A stretch of 64,000 nucleotides of DNA from Cricetomys ansorgei (lineage: Eukaryota; Chordata; Mammalia; Rodentia; Nesomyidae), in contig JAMJFZ010004061.1 in NCBI GenBank assembly GCA_026225945.1, positions 20,938,501 through 21,002,500 on the forward strand, given 5' to 3'. The notes beneath the pieces were generated by a model that had not been told where the DNA came from, did no database searches, and saw only the letters and a list, made by a program, of their open reading frames with translations. The first letter of the stretch is position 1; every line of letters starts with the position of its first letter. Below, in pieces: positions 45,361 to 56,845 of the stretch. Both the position numbers and the translations under genes were made by a program.

Positions 45361-45909
45361 AAAGTCTGCCTTTGTGACTATAAATATGGTCCTAAGTAGA
45401 TTTAATTTCCCAGAATTCTAAGAGCTAGAAATACTCCTGTTGTCTGTCTTCAGGTCTACATGCTATGCCTATCAGTAAGAACTATGCATTTAAAGTAACG
45501 ACACTGGCAAGGGTGTCAACAGTTCACCGTCCATCATAACTGCTTCTTGTCATGCTCAGGTGCCATCATCTGGCTCAGGAGAGTGGCCACATCCCCCTGT
45601 CCAAGTGGAATAAGATGAGCTCCTCCCCATGCAGACTGTGAATCCTCCTGAAAGGAACTCTCCTTCCCCCCGATCCCTGCAGCTCTTTTAGGGTGTAGCT
45701 TTGAATCCTCCATGCCTTGGACCTAAGTCCTAGAAACTAGCTTCTCCTGGCCCCATCCCACCTTCTCTCTGTGCCATCATGAGGTCAGTGAAAGTTATAA
45801 AAGTGCACAATTAGCTTCTAAGAAGCAGCCTTGAGTGCAGGAGAAGAGGGATTTGCAAGTCCTCAGAGGACCATGAACCCTATTTGGAGGGTAGAGGATG
45901 TACCTTGGA

Positions 45910-46070
45910 TTTTTGCAGTGTTTTTCCTTTTAATTGGTCTTATTATGCTACAGTCCAGCCTTCGAGTCACCTAATAGACACAGCCTAAAACAATGTGGTT
46001 GAACTGCCGTGGTTGTCTGCCAAGTGAGCAAATTTATTTTAATAATTAAATTAGCAGAGCTCCTGGGGGG
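45910..46070. promoter_or_regulatory. Candidate conserved non-coding block
   Basis: 'ttccttttaattggtcttat', 'gaactgccgtggttgtctg' and 'ttaataattaaattagcag' in repeat-free DNA: homeodomain and RUNX-like (TGTGGTT at about 45,993) motifs. Inference only. Confidence 0.3.
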
Positions 46071-46431
46071 ACAGAGCCAGCAGCTCAGAGCACCATGGTC
46101 CCAAGCTCACAAACAGGACCTCCAAGTGGGCTATCTGTGTCCCACGCCACCTTTCCACTCCATGATGTCAACATACTGTAAAGCCCACTGCCCACTTAAT
46201 GGAGACAGGAGTTTAGATGACAGAAGCTGAATAATGAAGATGGCAAGTGTCAGCACAGGTAGGTCAGTCTGTCACAGGGCACGTGAAGCCTCAAAACTGC
46301 TAGGCATAGATAACATCTGACCTCAAGGGACCTGCAGCCCGTGCTAGCCTACAGAAAGTCAGAAGAATAGTCAAGGACTCAACCATATTTACTCTGATTG
46401 GTGTGGGGGTGGGGGTAGATAGGTAGGTGGG

Positions 46432-46722
46432 TGGGTGTGTGCATGCATGTGCACATGGAAGTCAGAAAACAATCACACGTGTCAGTCCTCACATTCCACC
46501 TTGTTTGAGACAAAAGTTTTTGCTGTGCACCACTGTGCTGACCAGACTAGCTGGCTGGCCCTCAACCTTCAGAGGGTTCTCCTGTCTCCATCTCCCATCT
46601 CTCTGTGGTTACAGACACATGCCAACACATTCACTCTCACGAGTCCTGGGAATTCAAACACAGGTCCACACACTTGTACTGTTGTACCCTCTTTACCCAC
46701 TGAGCCATCTTCTTAGCCCTTC
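46432..46722 (-). repeat. B3 SINE
   Basis: TG tail side (gtgtgtgcatgcatgtgcac) and an antisense body ending 'gggaattcaaacacaggtcc' and 'cccactgagccatcttctta'. Preceded by G-rich 'gtgggggtgggggtagat'. Confidence 0.85.
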
Positions 46723-47505
46723 ACTCTGACTCCTTACAGAGAAAATAGGGCAGCAATCAAGGATGTCCTGGAGCCAGCCTTGTAACTTTGGATAAAGTAA
46801 GGCAAGAGTAAATTAACTCATGCTAAAATATAACTGAAATTAATATTACTATCAAAATCAATGATGTAAAAACTTTCCAATACATTGACTAAGAATCAAT
46901 TCATAAATCGAGTAAGCATTGACTATTATACCTCATCTGGCTTAAGACAGTGCTCTATCTGTAAATTGGTGTATTCCCACATAATTTATATCTTTGTCCA
47001 CATGAACCGGGAGCACAACAGGCTGACTGAGAAAACAATTTCTATATCAGAAAGACAAATACCATCAATAGGCTTTAGCCTTCATTAAGTCCACTGGCTG
47101 TTCTAAGCTTCAGTTTCCTTGTCCACACAAATAAAAAAAAAATTGAAGCTTATCTAGAAGGATATGGGATAATTAAAGAAGAAAAGTCATTTAAAACCTT
47201 TAGGACCATGTTTATTTAATAAGTATTATCATTATATGACTAAATTTTATATGCCCTTGATTAAAAATAAAATTGCTAATCAAATAATACTTTGACCACG
47301 TCATCCACAGCTTTCCTCAACATCCTTGTTGCCAGAAATAAAATCTGCACCAGAGCAGCCCCTGCAGGAATGCCAAGCAAATGCTTGTTGCGTTGGAAGC
47401 CTGACACCACCTACAACAGAAACCATCATCAGTTAATTACCACACCAAGAAGTCATAGGATGCTTCAGAGCACTTTCAAAAGTTGACTACTAAGATGGAT
47501 GTCTC
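46723..47505. other. Unique AT-rich sequence with a MIR
   Basis: AT-rich throughout. A MIR fragment lies at 47,090-47,250. No coding signal. Confidence 0.45.
47090..47250 (+). repeat. MIR fragment
   Basis: 'ttctaagcttcagtttcctt' and 'gtccacacaaataaa' are the MIR 'agcctcagtttcctcatctgtaaa' block. The right part is degraded. Confidence 0.5.
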
Positions 47506-47683
47506 AGGGACTGGAAAGAAAGACTCTGTGGTTACAAGTGCAGACTGCCCTTTCAGAGGATCCAAGTCAAGAGGCTCACAATTACAGATAAATCCAGCTC
47601 CAGGGGCTCCAGTGCCCTCCACCACTTCCATGTATACCAGCACTGTGAGCGTGAGCTCACACACACACACATACACATATTTT
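47506..47683 (+). repeat. B2 SINE
   Basis: 'ttcagaggatccaagtcaag', 'gctcacaattacagataaat' and 'ccagctccaggggctccagt' match the B2 body. The CA tail abuts an antisense B1, giving two SINEs tail to tail. Confidence 0.8.
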
Positions 47684-47684
47684 T

Positions 47685-47832
47685 ACTTTTTTTTGAGATG
47701 GGGTTTTCCTGTGTAACCCTGGTTGTCCTGAAATTATCTCTGTAGACCAGGCTGGTGTCAAACTCAGAAATCTACCTGCCTCTGTCTCCAAAGTGCTGGG
47801 ATTAAAAGCATGTGCCACCAATGCCTGGCTAA
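47685..47832 (-). repeat. B1 SINE
   Basis: 'gagatggggttttcctgtgt', 'tgtagaccaggctggtgtca' and 'aaagtgctgggattaaaagc' are the antisense B1 boxes. Confidence 0.95.
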
Positions 47833-50021
47833 TTTTAAATTTTGAAGGCTTCTAAAATGGATATTAAAATTAAAATCTATTTCATTGCTGATATGATTTT
47901 AAATTGAATGGAATATATACTATACACACAGGTATTATGTATCTATGTATGTATGAACTGTGCTCCTTCAGGCATGCTAAAGGCTATGATGTTTGTGTTA
48001 AAGTATAATCAAATGTCAAATCATTGTTGGTGAGAGTATCGATCACTATTATTTTCAATTTATCTTGCTGTATTTCCCCAAATTTCTGCAACAGATCTGT
48101 GATGACTTCATACTCAGAACAAAAATAATTTTGAGAGATTTGGACAACAACAAAATTATCTCAATTGTTATTCCGACAGGGTTAAAGGAAGAGCACTGAG
48201 CTTCTTCACTCATGTGGGAGACCAACAGGAGGAACCGAAGGCCATCTTAAACTTCTCTGTAAGATAAATATGGATACAGACATATAGATATCATAGTAGA
48301 GGCCCCCGATTCCTGGCCAGGAGGATGAAATGAGGCAGGTTATGATGGCTTTTAGCTGCATGCACAGCATTTGGAAAGTGCTCAGAGCACATTTGCCGCC
48401 AGTCATTGCCCTCCATATTCCCAAGCAGAGTTCCATTCAACAGTTCTCAAGAAGAATCTTCCAAGAGGGGACGAAGCCTCTGCCTCCAGTGCCTTCCCAG
48501 AGGCCAAGGCCATCCTCCCCATGGAGAGCCAGACTCTTCCCCATGTGCACATTCTGAGACGGCCTGCCCTTGCCATTCATTTCGTTTCCAGTGAACCATA
48601 CAGCCTGGAGCCCTGCAGGTCACAAGAAGGGCTTGGGAAAGAACGAGGTACGTGCTGCACCCACAGGACATGATGGTGACCTCTTCTACCTATCAAAGGG
48701 ACAGTTGATGTGTGTGACCCAGGACAGAGAGACCAATGTTGACTTTGCTTTGTTAGAGACTATCTCGGATCCCCTGAGTTTGTTCGATGGATTGTTTGGT
48801 GTAGATAACACAGTGCTGTCTCCTCTCTCCAATGCTGTCACAAGAACAGATTAACAAAAACTGCTCTGCATGTCGGAAAATACAGCCCCGGCTAAACAGT
48901 ATGAGGGAGGGACTTTTTTGTGTCTTCTGTTGACAATTTTCCCACGCTCTTTGAACAACTGTTGTTGGCCTGTACTCAGGGTCATCGTCTCTTCTCTGGA
49001 ACCATCAGCAGGAAGGTTCAAGACCCAGCATGTGATTCACAGCTAAAACTAAAAGAGGTAGAAGGTAGGCCACAGGAAACCCATGCAATGCAGAAAGTTC
49101 CAGACCCTGGAAGCCGTGAGCCCACTCTAGAGAGGGAGGGATTACAAGCCTTTGGCTACAGCTCAAAGAAGGCAGGATCAAAAGTCAAAGAAGGCTGTGA
49201 AGCCTAGTGGTAAACTAACCCCAAGGGCTCTGGAGTCAGACCTCTGTTTCTATCCTCCCACTGCTGCCTGCTCAGACAAATATCACAGTTGAACTTCAGC
49301 ACTCAAGAGGGCCATAGACCAACCTCAGAAGGGTTAGAGACCTAGAGAAGACATAGTTGGAAGACACTCAAGGTGAAGATGGTGGCTTCCATGATATACG
49401 GTATCCTTGGATTCTAGACTTTTATTTAATCCCAGCTTTTAAAGGACATTCAGAAAAGGGGGGTGGGTTCCTACTCTAGAGCAGGAAAGCAGCCTGACAT
49501 GAGATCGATTCCCTAAAGAACTCCTCAAGTACTTCTGGAAGTCCTATAGAAGGGCTATGGAGAACCAATGCCTGCTCTACACATGGGTTGTTACATTCAA
49601 TTATTAAGGCTGGCGACCCTGATGTCTGGTGACTAAGAGTGGATAGCATTCTGGGTAATGCTTCTGAGTTCCTTAAAGAATCTTTTTAACTGTAGTGTTA
49701 TTACTATCATCTCATTGTACGGGAAAGGAAGCTGAGGCTCAGGATATTGTCAAAGGCAAGAGAACACAGAAAACAGATAGAAAGGCCAGAAATGGCCTGT
49801 GTGTGTAAATCCATTTCAGGCATTTTATTGATTAGTATCCTTGAACAATTTCACACTTTTCCTGTGGAAATCTGTTAAGATTGCCTTTTCTCACACCGTG
49901 GCCCCCTTCCACTCATGTCCTGACATTCCTTAAGCAGGGCCTCCATTGACAGGAACTAGAAAGCATAGCCAGGCCCCCATTTCATGTAGTCATTTAGCAC
50001 GATTCACTGAGGCTCCTTGGA
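47833..50021. other. Unique sequence, no gene supported
   Basis: About 2.2 kb. Several overlapping frames at 48,206-48,854 on both strands reflect GC-richer DNA. 'acgaggtacgtgc' at 48,643-48,655 looks like a splice donor but has no partner or family. A MIR lies at 49,695-49,800. Confidence 0.45.
49695..49800 (+). repeat. MIR fragment
   Basis: 'attactatcatctcattgta' and 'gaaaggaagctgaggctcag' follow the MIR core. A possible MIR 5' end lies near 49,225-49,300 (ggctctggagtcagac). Confidence 0.6.
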
Positions 50022-50365
50022 GACTGTTGGTCACTTTTTGTCACTGTGACAGATATCTGAGAGAAGAGTATAAAGGAGAATGGATTTATTCCGGTTTATA
50101 CTTTCTGAGTCTCCTGTCTGCAGTCAGCTGGCTCCATTGTTCCAGGCCTGACAAAGGCAGAAACACTGTGGCAGAAGCACATGGGAGGGAACAGCTGCTC
50201 ACATGACATCCGGGAAGCAAAGAACTGGAGAGCGGGAGAGAGAGAAACCTGGGAACAAGATGGACCCTTCCAAGTCCCATCTCCCAGTGACTTACTTCCT
50301 TGTGGTTGTAGTACTCCACTGTGTGGGCTCAGTAAGGACTGCATGGGAGGCATATTCATGGTTGC
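50022..50365 (-). mobile_element. Old MaLR-like LTR, antisense
   Basis: 'aatggatttattccggttta', 'catgacatccgggaagcaaa' and 'cccatctcccagtgacttac' follow the reversed MaLR order but are much more diverged than the other LTRs here. Confidence 0.5.
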
Positions 50366-50429
50366 AAACTCTGCCAGACCTCAGCAGAGGGAACCACCAG
50401 CATGGCCAGTGCCATACTCAATCGACAGT

Positions 50430-51390
50430 GGAACCCCAAGTGTCTGAGCTCAGGGGTTTATTCTTTCAGAACTCCTCAGGTATTCTACTGATACCACATG
50501 CAGATCATTAGCAATCAAACATCCCGCACAAAAATCCAACACCTACAGACAATACAAAATGCCAAGGCCTATGCATACCTTTTTCCAACAGTGCACAAAA
50601 ACAATTATTTTAAACACAACTAAAAATAAGCTTCCACAACATTTCCCTTCTTCTGTATTAAAAAAAAAATGCTTTGCCTTTACCACACAATTTAACACTA
50701 CACCAGCAAAACTATTTACAAGAGAAACAATCATGAGTGTTGCTAATGCAAAGGACCAAATGAAACCAAACATCTATCAAGCTTTCACAATGTCTTTGGA
50801 CAACAAAAAAACTATCAATATCCAATTATCTGAAATTCACTTATGATCTTCTGGGCTCCTCCAAAGAGCTTAAATCACTTCTCTGGCTCTGCCCTCTGCA
50901 GCACACATAACTTGTCCTCCAGACTCTGGCTGGCTTCATTCCATTGCTGCTGCTGTTCTTGGTGATTGTCCCATGGTACTGGCATCTTCAGAAAGCTGGA
51001 GTCTCCTGCTGCTACTGGGCTTCCCTTTCACCATTAGCCTCAACTGGGCTTTCTTCATGGTGCTAAGCCTCAACTTCTTTACATGACCCCTTCATCTGGG
51101 CCTTCAACTACAACTGAGGCTGCACCAGTGACCTCTCCTGGCCTCTCACAGTGCCAAGCTCCAGCAGCTCTCCATAACCCCTTCATGCCTTCAAAACCAG
51201 CACCAGCTGGGTGACTCTTACAGTACCAATTTCAGCTGCCAGCATGAGCTACAACCCCGGCTAGTTCTGGAAACAGTTTCTGTGTGTTGACTCTTAGGAA
51301 ATGCTTCCCAGGTTTTAAGATAGAGTCTGGTTTGCTTGAAAAACAACTGGTCACTTTGTCTGCAGGAAGGGTTCCCTCATTAGTGGAGTT
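50430..51390 (-). repeat. Dispersed rodent repeat, family not assigned
   Basis: Pyrimidine-rich text such as 'ctgctgctgttcttggtgat', 'cccatggtactggcatcttc', 'ctctcacagtgccaagctcc' and 'gagctacaaccccggctag' is widespread in rodent genomes as part of an LTR-type repeat. Strand is a guess. No intact frame. Confidence 0.4.
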
Positions 51391-51669
51391 CTCATCACCA
51401 TCACCAGTGCCTGGACTGCTTGCCTTTTAAGGTAGTCAAATGGGTGAGTGAGTGGATGGCAAGACAGGTGGATGGTAAGAGGGTAGATAGGTCAAGATAG
51501 ACAGAGAAACAGACAGTTATGAAAATGGAAGCTGTTGTTACTGAGAAGAAAATATAAGGACACGGTTTTAAAAATCTGAAATATAAAATAATTACAAAAA
51601 GTAAGTTATTTCTCTGCCCTATACCACAGTATATTATTGTGTGAGCTTCCAGAAAAGAACTATACACAG

Positions 51670-51674
<5 letters not shown>

Positions 51675-51728
<54 letters not shown>
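51675..51728. repeat. (GA)n microsatellite
   Basis: Pure GA run of about 50 bases. The Ser/Leu-rich minus-strand frame over it is an artefact. Confidence 0.95.
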
Positions 51729-51730
<2 letters not shown>

Positions 51731-51849
51731 CATGAAATAGTACCATTCTATAGGCCCTATTCTGCTTATTACATTATCCTTAACAATATATCCTAGGGAA
51801 GCATGTGCAATCTTTATTCTTTCTTAATGACTATTAATGCCTATTTTTA

Positions 51850-52140
51850 CATAGCCAAGAATACTTTATATAATAATCTTGCACCCTGCTTTTTCACTTA
51901 ATATTATATCATTAAAAATTCTTACCCCATTAAAAATTATTTGTGAAAAACTATTTTAATGACTGCAAAACATTCTGCTACAGAATAAACCACAATTTAC
52001 ATAGACACTACCTAATTATGAGTATTTGGAATGGTTCAGAAAATCCTATTAATGGCTTCAATGAACATTATGCATAGCCTTTACTGTGTTTCTCTAGTTA
52101 TAGAAACTTGAGTTCATTCCTATAAAAATTTATTGAAACC
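51850..52140 (-). mobile_element. Ancient L1M/HAL1-type LINE fragment
   Basis: 'ctttttcacttaatattata', 'ctattttaatgactgcaaaa' and 'ttcaatgaacattatgcata' match the antisense old L1 3' region (ttaatggctgcatagtatt...gcaatgaacatc). Confidence 0.55.
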
Positions 52141-53157
52141 TCTTACAAACCTAGTATTGTTCTCCATTCTACTGTGACACCAAGAGCAGATACGATGTGA
52201 ATATTAATGTTTTAAATAAGCAGAACATGAACGGTGCTGTATGCAAATGCTCTCTGAATGTGTCCATCTCCACGTGGCTCTAGGCAGCAAGACGAATACC
52301 TATTCCCATTATTTTTCCTAGATGACTTTTTTCTTTACAAATGACCTTTACCGGCCAGTAGAGTGATGGAGGGGGTCTAGTTCAGAAGCACAGGAGCAAG
52401 CCATGCAGCCCCCCTTAAGCTCTCCTTCTACTTAAGGAGAAAGATACTCTCCAGGAGGCTCAGAGGGTTTCACACAAAGGTGGCAAGCTAAGGTTCAAGC
52501 TGGTAATAGATGATGCCTTGGCCTCGCTTTTTATGAACACACATTCCGGAGAACCTCACTGAGTGTCAGGGAGGGAGGGGTGAGATCAGACTGAATGACA
52601 ATGGCTACTTAACCTGTCCGCTCTGCTCTCTCAACAGTACTGTTTTAGTTTTCCTGAGTGGAGGTTCTGTTTCTGTGGATGAAGTTTCGAGCGCCAAAAG
52701 GCCACCACATCCTACTCCATTATTTAACCCCTCTGGCTCTAATTTCCTTTACTTAAATTGAGAATAATACCAGGATGAATCTTGCAGGACTAATGGAAGA
52801 ATTTCACAGGCCAGTTTCTTATAAGTGAGCCAGACTTGTGCCTAGGACACCGTAAGTATTTATCAAGACAGTTTGTGTAATAAGAAAGGAAACACAGCAC
52901 TGAAGCTTTTCTTAACTGTTTGTAACTTCAACAGAATGACAGAAGAGGCTCAGGAAGATGGAAACCCTTTATAGGAACAACTGAAAATCAGCAATATTCT
53001 CCAACACGTTTGGTCACACATGTTACATACGTTCATTTCTATCACCAACGACTGAAGGGAGCCGCAAGGACTTCTCGTCATCTACAACACAGACGCATAG
53101 AAGACAAATACTAAATTTCTTCCACTTCTACTTTTTTAAATTATTTACTTACTTGTT
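52141..53157. other. Unique sequence with a MIR
   Basis: No gene seen. A MIR fragment lies at 52,715-52,865. The rest is not assigned. Confidence 0.45.
52715..52865 (+). repeat. MIR SINE
   Basis: 'ttatttaacccctctggctc', 'taatttcctttacttaaatt' and 'gtgcctaggacaccgtaagt' follow MIR order. Confidence 0.65.
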
Positions 53158-53308
53158 TGTTTATTGGTTTGTTTGTTTTGAGATAGGGTCTTTCTGTGTA
53201 GCCCTGGCTGTCCGGGAACTCACTTTACAGACCGGGCTGACCTTCAACTCACAGAAATCCACCTGCCTCTGTCTCCTGAGTGCTGGGATTAAAGTGAGTC
53301 ACCATATC
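53158..53308 (-). repeat. B1 SINE
   Basis: 'gagatagggtctttctgtgt', 'cttcaactcacagaaatcca' and 'gagtgctgggattaaag' are the antisense B1 boxes. Directly abuts a B2 in the same orientation. Confidence 0.95.
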
Positions 53309-53311
53309 TGG

Positions 53312-53521
53312 CCCTTATTTTATCTTTAATTATATGTACATGTGCATGTCTGTGTGGTAGTATGTGCACATGAGTGTAGGTACATGTGAAGGCCAGAAAG
53401 GGGATCAAACCTCCTGAACTGAAATTACAGATGGTTGTGAGCCATCCAACATGGATGCCGAGGATCAAACTCTAATTGTCAGTACATGTTCTTAACCACT
53501 GAGCCATCTCTGCAGTCCCCT
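53312..53521 (-). repeat. B2 SINE
   Basis: 'ttatctttaattatatgtac', 'gttgtgagccatccaacatg' and 'cttaaccactgagccatctc' in reverse orientation. Confidence 0.9.
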
Positions 53522-54767
53522 TCTACTCTTGCATCTAACTGCTCAGATGAAGGTCAATCAGTCCGGAAGGCACCACAGGCAGATGGACTCACATGAGCAA
53601 AGCGTGAGGCCCAGCAGGACACTGTGTGCTCACACAATAACAAGTGACTCACTAGAGACTATGCTAGATCACATCTCATGACAGACGCCACAACCTAGCA
53701 GAAAAAAAAAAAAAACAGCCCTCAAAAGACTGGATTTACATGACGATTAGGTTCACTGCCAGCAGTGGTATCTACCCAACAACTGTGAGAAAAGGAACAA
53801 CCTCTATATTCCTTCTAAATACATCCAATAGGATCACAGAGGTCCCGATTCATTAATAGTGGATGACTTCAATACCCTACCCTCATCTTTATGTATAGGA
53901 AAATCTCTCAACAAAGAAAATTCCAAGATCAGATGCATTTGCTGTCAAATTCTACTACACCTTTAAGAAGAGGTCCTCAAATTGTCCCATAAAAATAAAA
54001 AGGGAAGGCACACTACCAACTCTTTTTACAAATCAAGTATTACTCTGATACAAAAGCCAGATAATGATACAATAAGAAAAAAATTTAAAACTTCAGGCCA
54101 ACTTCTTGATGAAAATAAATGTAAATTTATTCAATCAAATACTTTCAAGTTGAATTCAATAATGCATTAAGAAGATCATACCCCATGACCAAGTTAGTTT
54201 CATCCCAAGGATGAAATCAGCAAATATAATTCAGGCAGAAATGACATGATTATCTCCATAGTGTTGGAAAAGGTCCTTGACAAAGTTTGACATCTTGTCT
54301 GAAGAAATTAGAAACTGAAAAAACACAAGATAACAAAGCCTGTATGTGACAAATCTATAGCCAACATCACATGAGATGGGGGGAAACGGAAAGCATTTCA
54401 CACAATATCATGAATAATACAAGGGTGCCCACTCTCAACCCTCATAATGACCAAAGTCATGGCTACATAGTGATGAAGAAAAAGAAACAAATGGAATACA
54501 ACAGGAAAAGAAGTCAAAATATTCCTATTACAGATGATGTGGCCCTATAAGACCTTGAAGACTCCACCAGGAAAAAAAAAGTCTTGACACACACTCAAGA
54601 AAAATAACAAGATGCAAAATCAACAAACACCAGAAGCCTGTCTGTATACAAGTAGTGAACTTGCTGAGGAAGAAATCACTTGAGTTTCAAAAGGAAAAAA
54701 GATAACTAGGAACAAACCTAACCAAAAAGATGAAAGAACCATACAATGAAAAATCTAAATCAGTAAA

Positions 54768-54874
54768 AAAGAAAGAAGAAAGAGAGAGAGAAAGAGGGAG
54801 GGAGGGAAGGAAGAAGAGAGGAAGAGAGGAAGGGAGGAAGGGAGGGAGGGAGGAAGGAAGGAAGGAAGGAAGGA
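54768..54874. repeat. (GAAA/GA/GGGA/GGAA)n purine tract inside L1
   Basis: Purines only, with units changing from GAAA through GA and GGGA to GGAA. L1 text resumes at once with 'ttgaagacagcagaagacag', so the tract occupies the purine-rich 'aaagaaagaaattgaagaa' site of L1 ORF2. Confidence 0.95.
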
Positions 54875-55177
54875 GTTGAAGACAGCAGAAGACAGACCTC
54901 TCATGCTCATGAATTGTCAGAATTAGTATTGTAAAAATGGCTTATATTGCCAAAGTAGTCTAAAATTTCAATGCAATCTCCATTCAAATCCCAATGACAT
55001 TCTTCTCATAACTACTAAAAAAAATCCTAATATTCAAATGGAAGCACAAAATAAATAACCAAAGTAATCCTAAGAAGAAAGGATAATATTGGCGGAATCA
55101 CAATACTTGGTCTCACATTATATACAGAGCCATGGCAACAAAGATTGTTTGGTGCTAGCACAAAGCAGGCATCAGAG

Positions 55178-56845
55178 GAGAGGAAAGGAAAAAGGAAAAA
55201 GGAAAGGAAAGGAAAGGAAAGGAAAGGAAAGGAAAGGAAAGGAAAGGAAAGGAAAGGAAAGGAAAGGAAAGGAAAAAAGGAAAGGAAAAAGGAAAGGAAA
55301 AAGGAAAGGAAAAAGGAAAGGAAAAAGGAAAAAGGAAAGGAAAGGAAAGGAAAGGAAAGGAAAGGAAAGGAAAGGAAAGGAAAGGAAAGGAAAGGAAAGG
55401 AAAGGGGAAAGGAAAGGAAAGGAAAGGAAAGGAAAAAGGAAAGGAAAGGAAAGAAAGGAAAGGAAAGGAAAAAGGGAAAAGGAAAGGGAAGGAAAGGAAA
55501 GGAAAGGAAAGGAAAGGAAAGGAAAGGAAAGGAAGGGAAGGAAAGGAAAGGAAAGGAAGGAAAGGAAAGGGAAGGAAAGGAAGGAAAGGAAAGGAAAAAG
55601 GAAAGGAAAGGAAAGGAAAGGAAAGGAAAGGAAAGGAAAGGAAAGGAAAGGAAAGGAAAGGAAAGGAAAGGAAAGGAAAGGAAAGGAAAGGAAAGGAAAG
55701 GAAAGGAAAGGAAAGGAAAGGAAAGGGAAAGGAAAGGAAAGGAAAGGAAAGGAAAAAAAGGAAGGAAAAGGAAAGGAAAGGAAAGGAAAAAGGAAAGGAA
55801 AGGAAAGGAAAGGAAAAGGAAAGGAAAGGAAAGGAAAGGAAAGGAAAGGAAAGGAAAGGAAAAAGGAAAGGAAAGGAAAGGAAAGGAAAGGAAAGGAAAG
55901 GAAAGGAAAGGAAAGGAAAGGAAAGGAAAGGAAAGGAAAGGAAAGGAAAGGAAAGGAAAGGAAAGGAAAGGAAAGGAAAGGAAAGGAAAGGAAAGGAAAG
56001 GAAAGGAAAAAGGAAAGGAAAGGAAAGGAAAGGAAAGGAAAGGAAAGGAAAGGAAAGGAAAGGAAAGGAAAGGAAAAAGGAAAGGAAAGGAAAGGAAAAA
56101 AGGAAAGGAAAGGAAAGGAAAGGAAAGGAAAGGAAAGGAAAGGAAAGGAAAAAGGAAAGGAAAGGAAAGGAAAGGAAAGGAAAGGAAAGGAAAGGAAAGG
56201 AAAGGGAAAGGAAAGGAAAGGAAAGGAAAGGAAAGGAAAGGAAAGGAAAGGAAAGGAAAGGAAAGGAAAGGAAAGGAAAGGAAAGGAAAGGAAAGGAAAG
56301 GAAAGGAAAGGAAAGGAAAGGAAAGGAAAGGAAAGGAAAGGAAAGGAAAGGAAAGGAAAGGAAAGGAAAGGAAAGGAAAGGAAAAAAGGAAAGGAAAGGA
56401 AAAAGGAAAGGAAAGGAAAAAAGGAAAGGAAAGGAAAGGAAAGGAAAGGAAAGGAAAGGAAAGGAAAAGGAAAGGAAAGGGAAAGGAAAGGAAAGGGAAA
56501 GGAAAGGAAAGGAAAGGAAAGGAAAGGAAAGGAAAGGAAAGGAAAGGAAAGGAAAGGAAAGGAAAGGAAAGGAAAGGGAAGGAAAGGAAAGGAAAGGAAA
56601 GGAAAGGAAAGGAAAGGAAAGGAAAGGAAAGGAAAGGAAAGGAAAGGAAAGGAAAGGAAAGGAAAGGAAAGGAAAGGAAAGGAAAGGAAAGGAAAGGAAA
56701 GGAAAGGAAAGGAAAGGAAAGGAAAGGAAAGGAAAGGAAAGGAAAGGAAAGGAAAGGAAAGGAAAGGAAAGGAATGGAATGGAATGGAATGGAATGGAAT
56801 GGAATAGAATAGAATAGAATAGAATAGAATAGAATAGAATAGAAT
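55178..56845. repeat. Giant GGAAA pentanucleotide array (about 1.67 kb)
   Basis: Nearly uninterrupted GGAAA units, with GGAAAAA, GGGAAA, GGAAGG and other variants frequent before about 56,200 and rarer after. The purest runs are about 56,206-56,384 and 56,579-56,770. The right edge is seven GGAAT units (56,771-56,805) and eight AGAAT units (56,806-56,845). All purine on the plus strand apart from the T of the edge units. Long frames on both strands (Lys/Glu/Arg/Gly or Phe/Pro/Leu/Ser) are repeat translations. Confidence 0.98.

Larger units (their letters stand above)
44843..46431. other. Unique sequence with regulatory candidate
   Basis: No transposon recognised except a GGGA run at 45,329-45,360. 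45,910-46,070 is AT-rich with 'ttttaattggtcttattatg' and 'attttaataattaaattagc'. No gene seen. Confidence 0.45.

Noticed and set aside
48206..48854. Cluster of overlapping frames with a possible splice donor at 48,643-48,655
   Set aside because: Frames are open on both strands in several phases, no acceptor/donor pairing or protein family was seen; could be an exon but the sequence alone does not support it.
51401..51733. Minus-strand Ser/Leu-rich frame resembling a signal peptide
   Set aside because: The hydrophobic-looking start is translation of a GA microsatellite.
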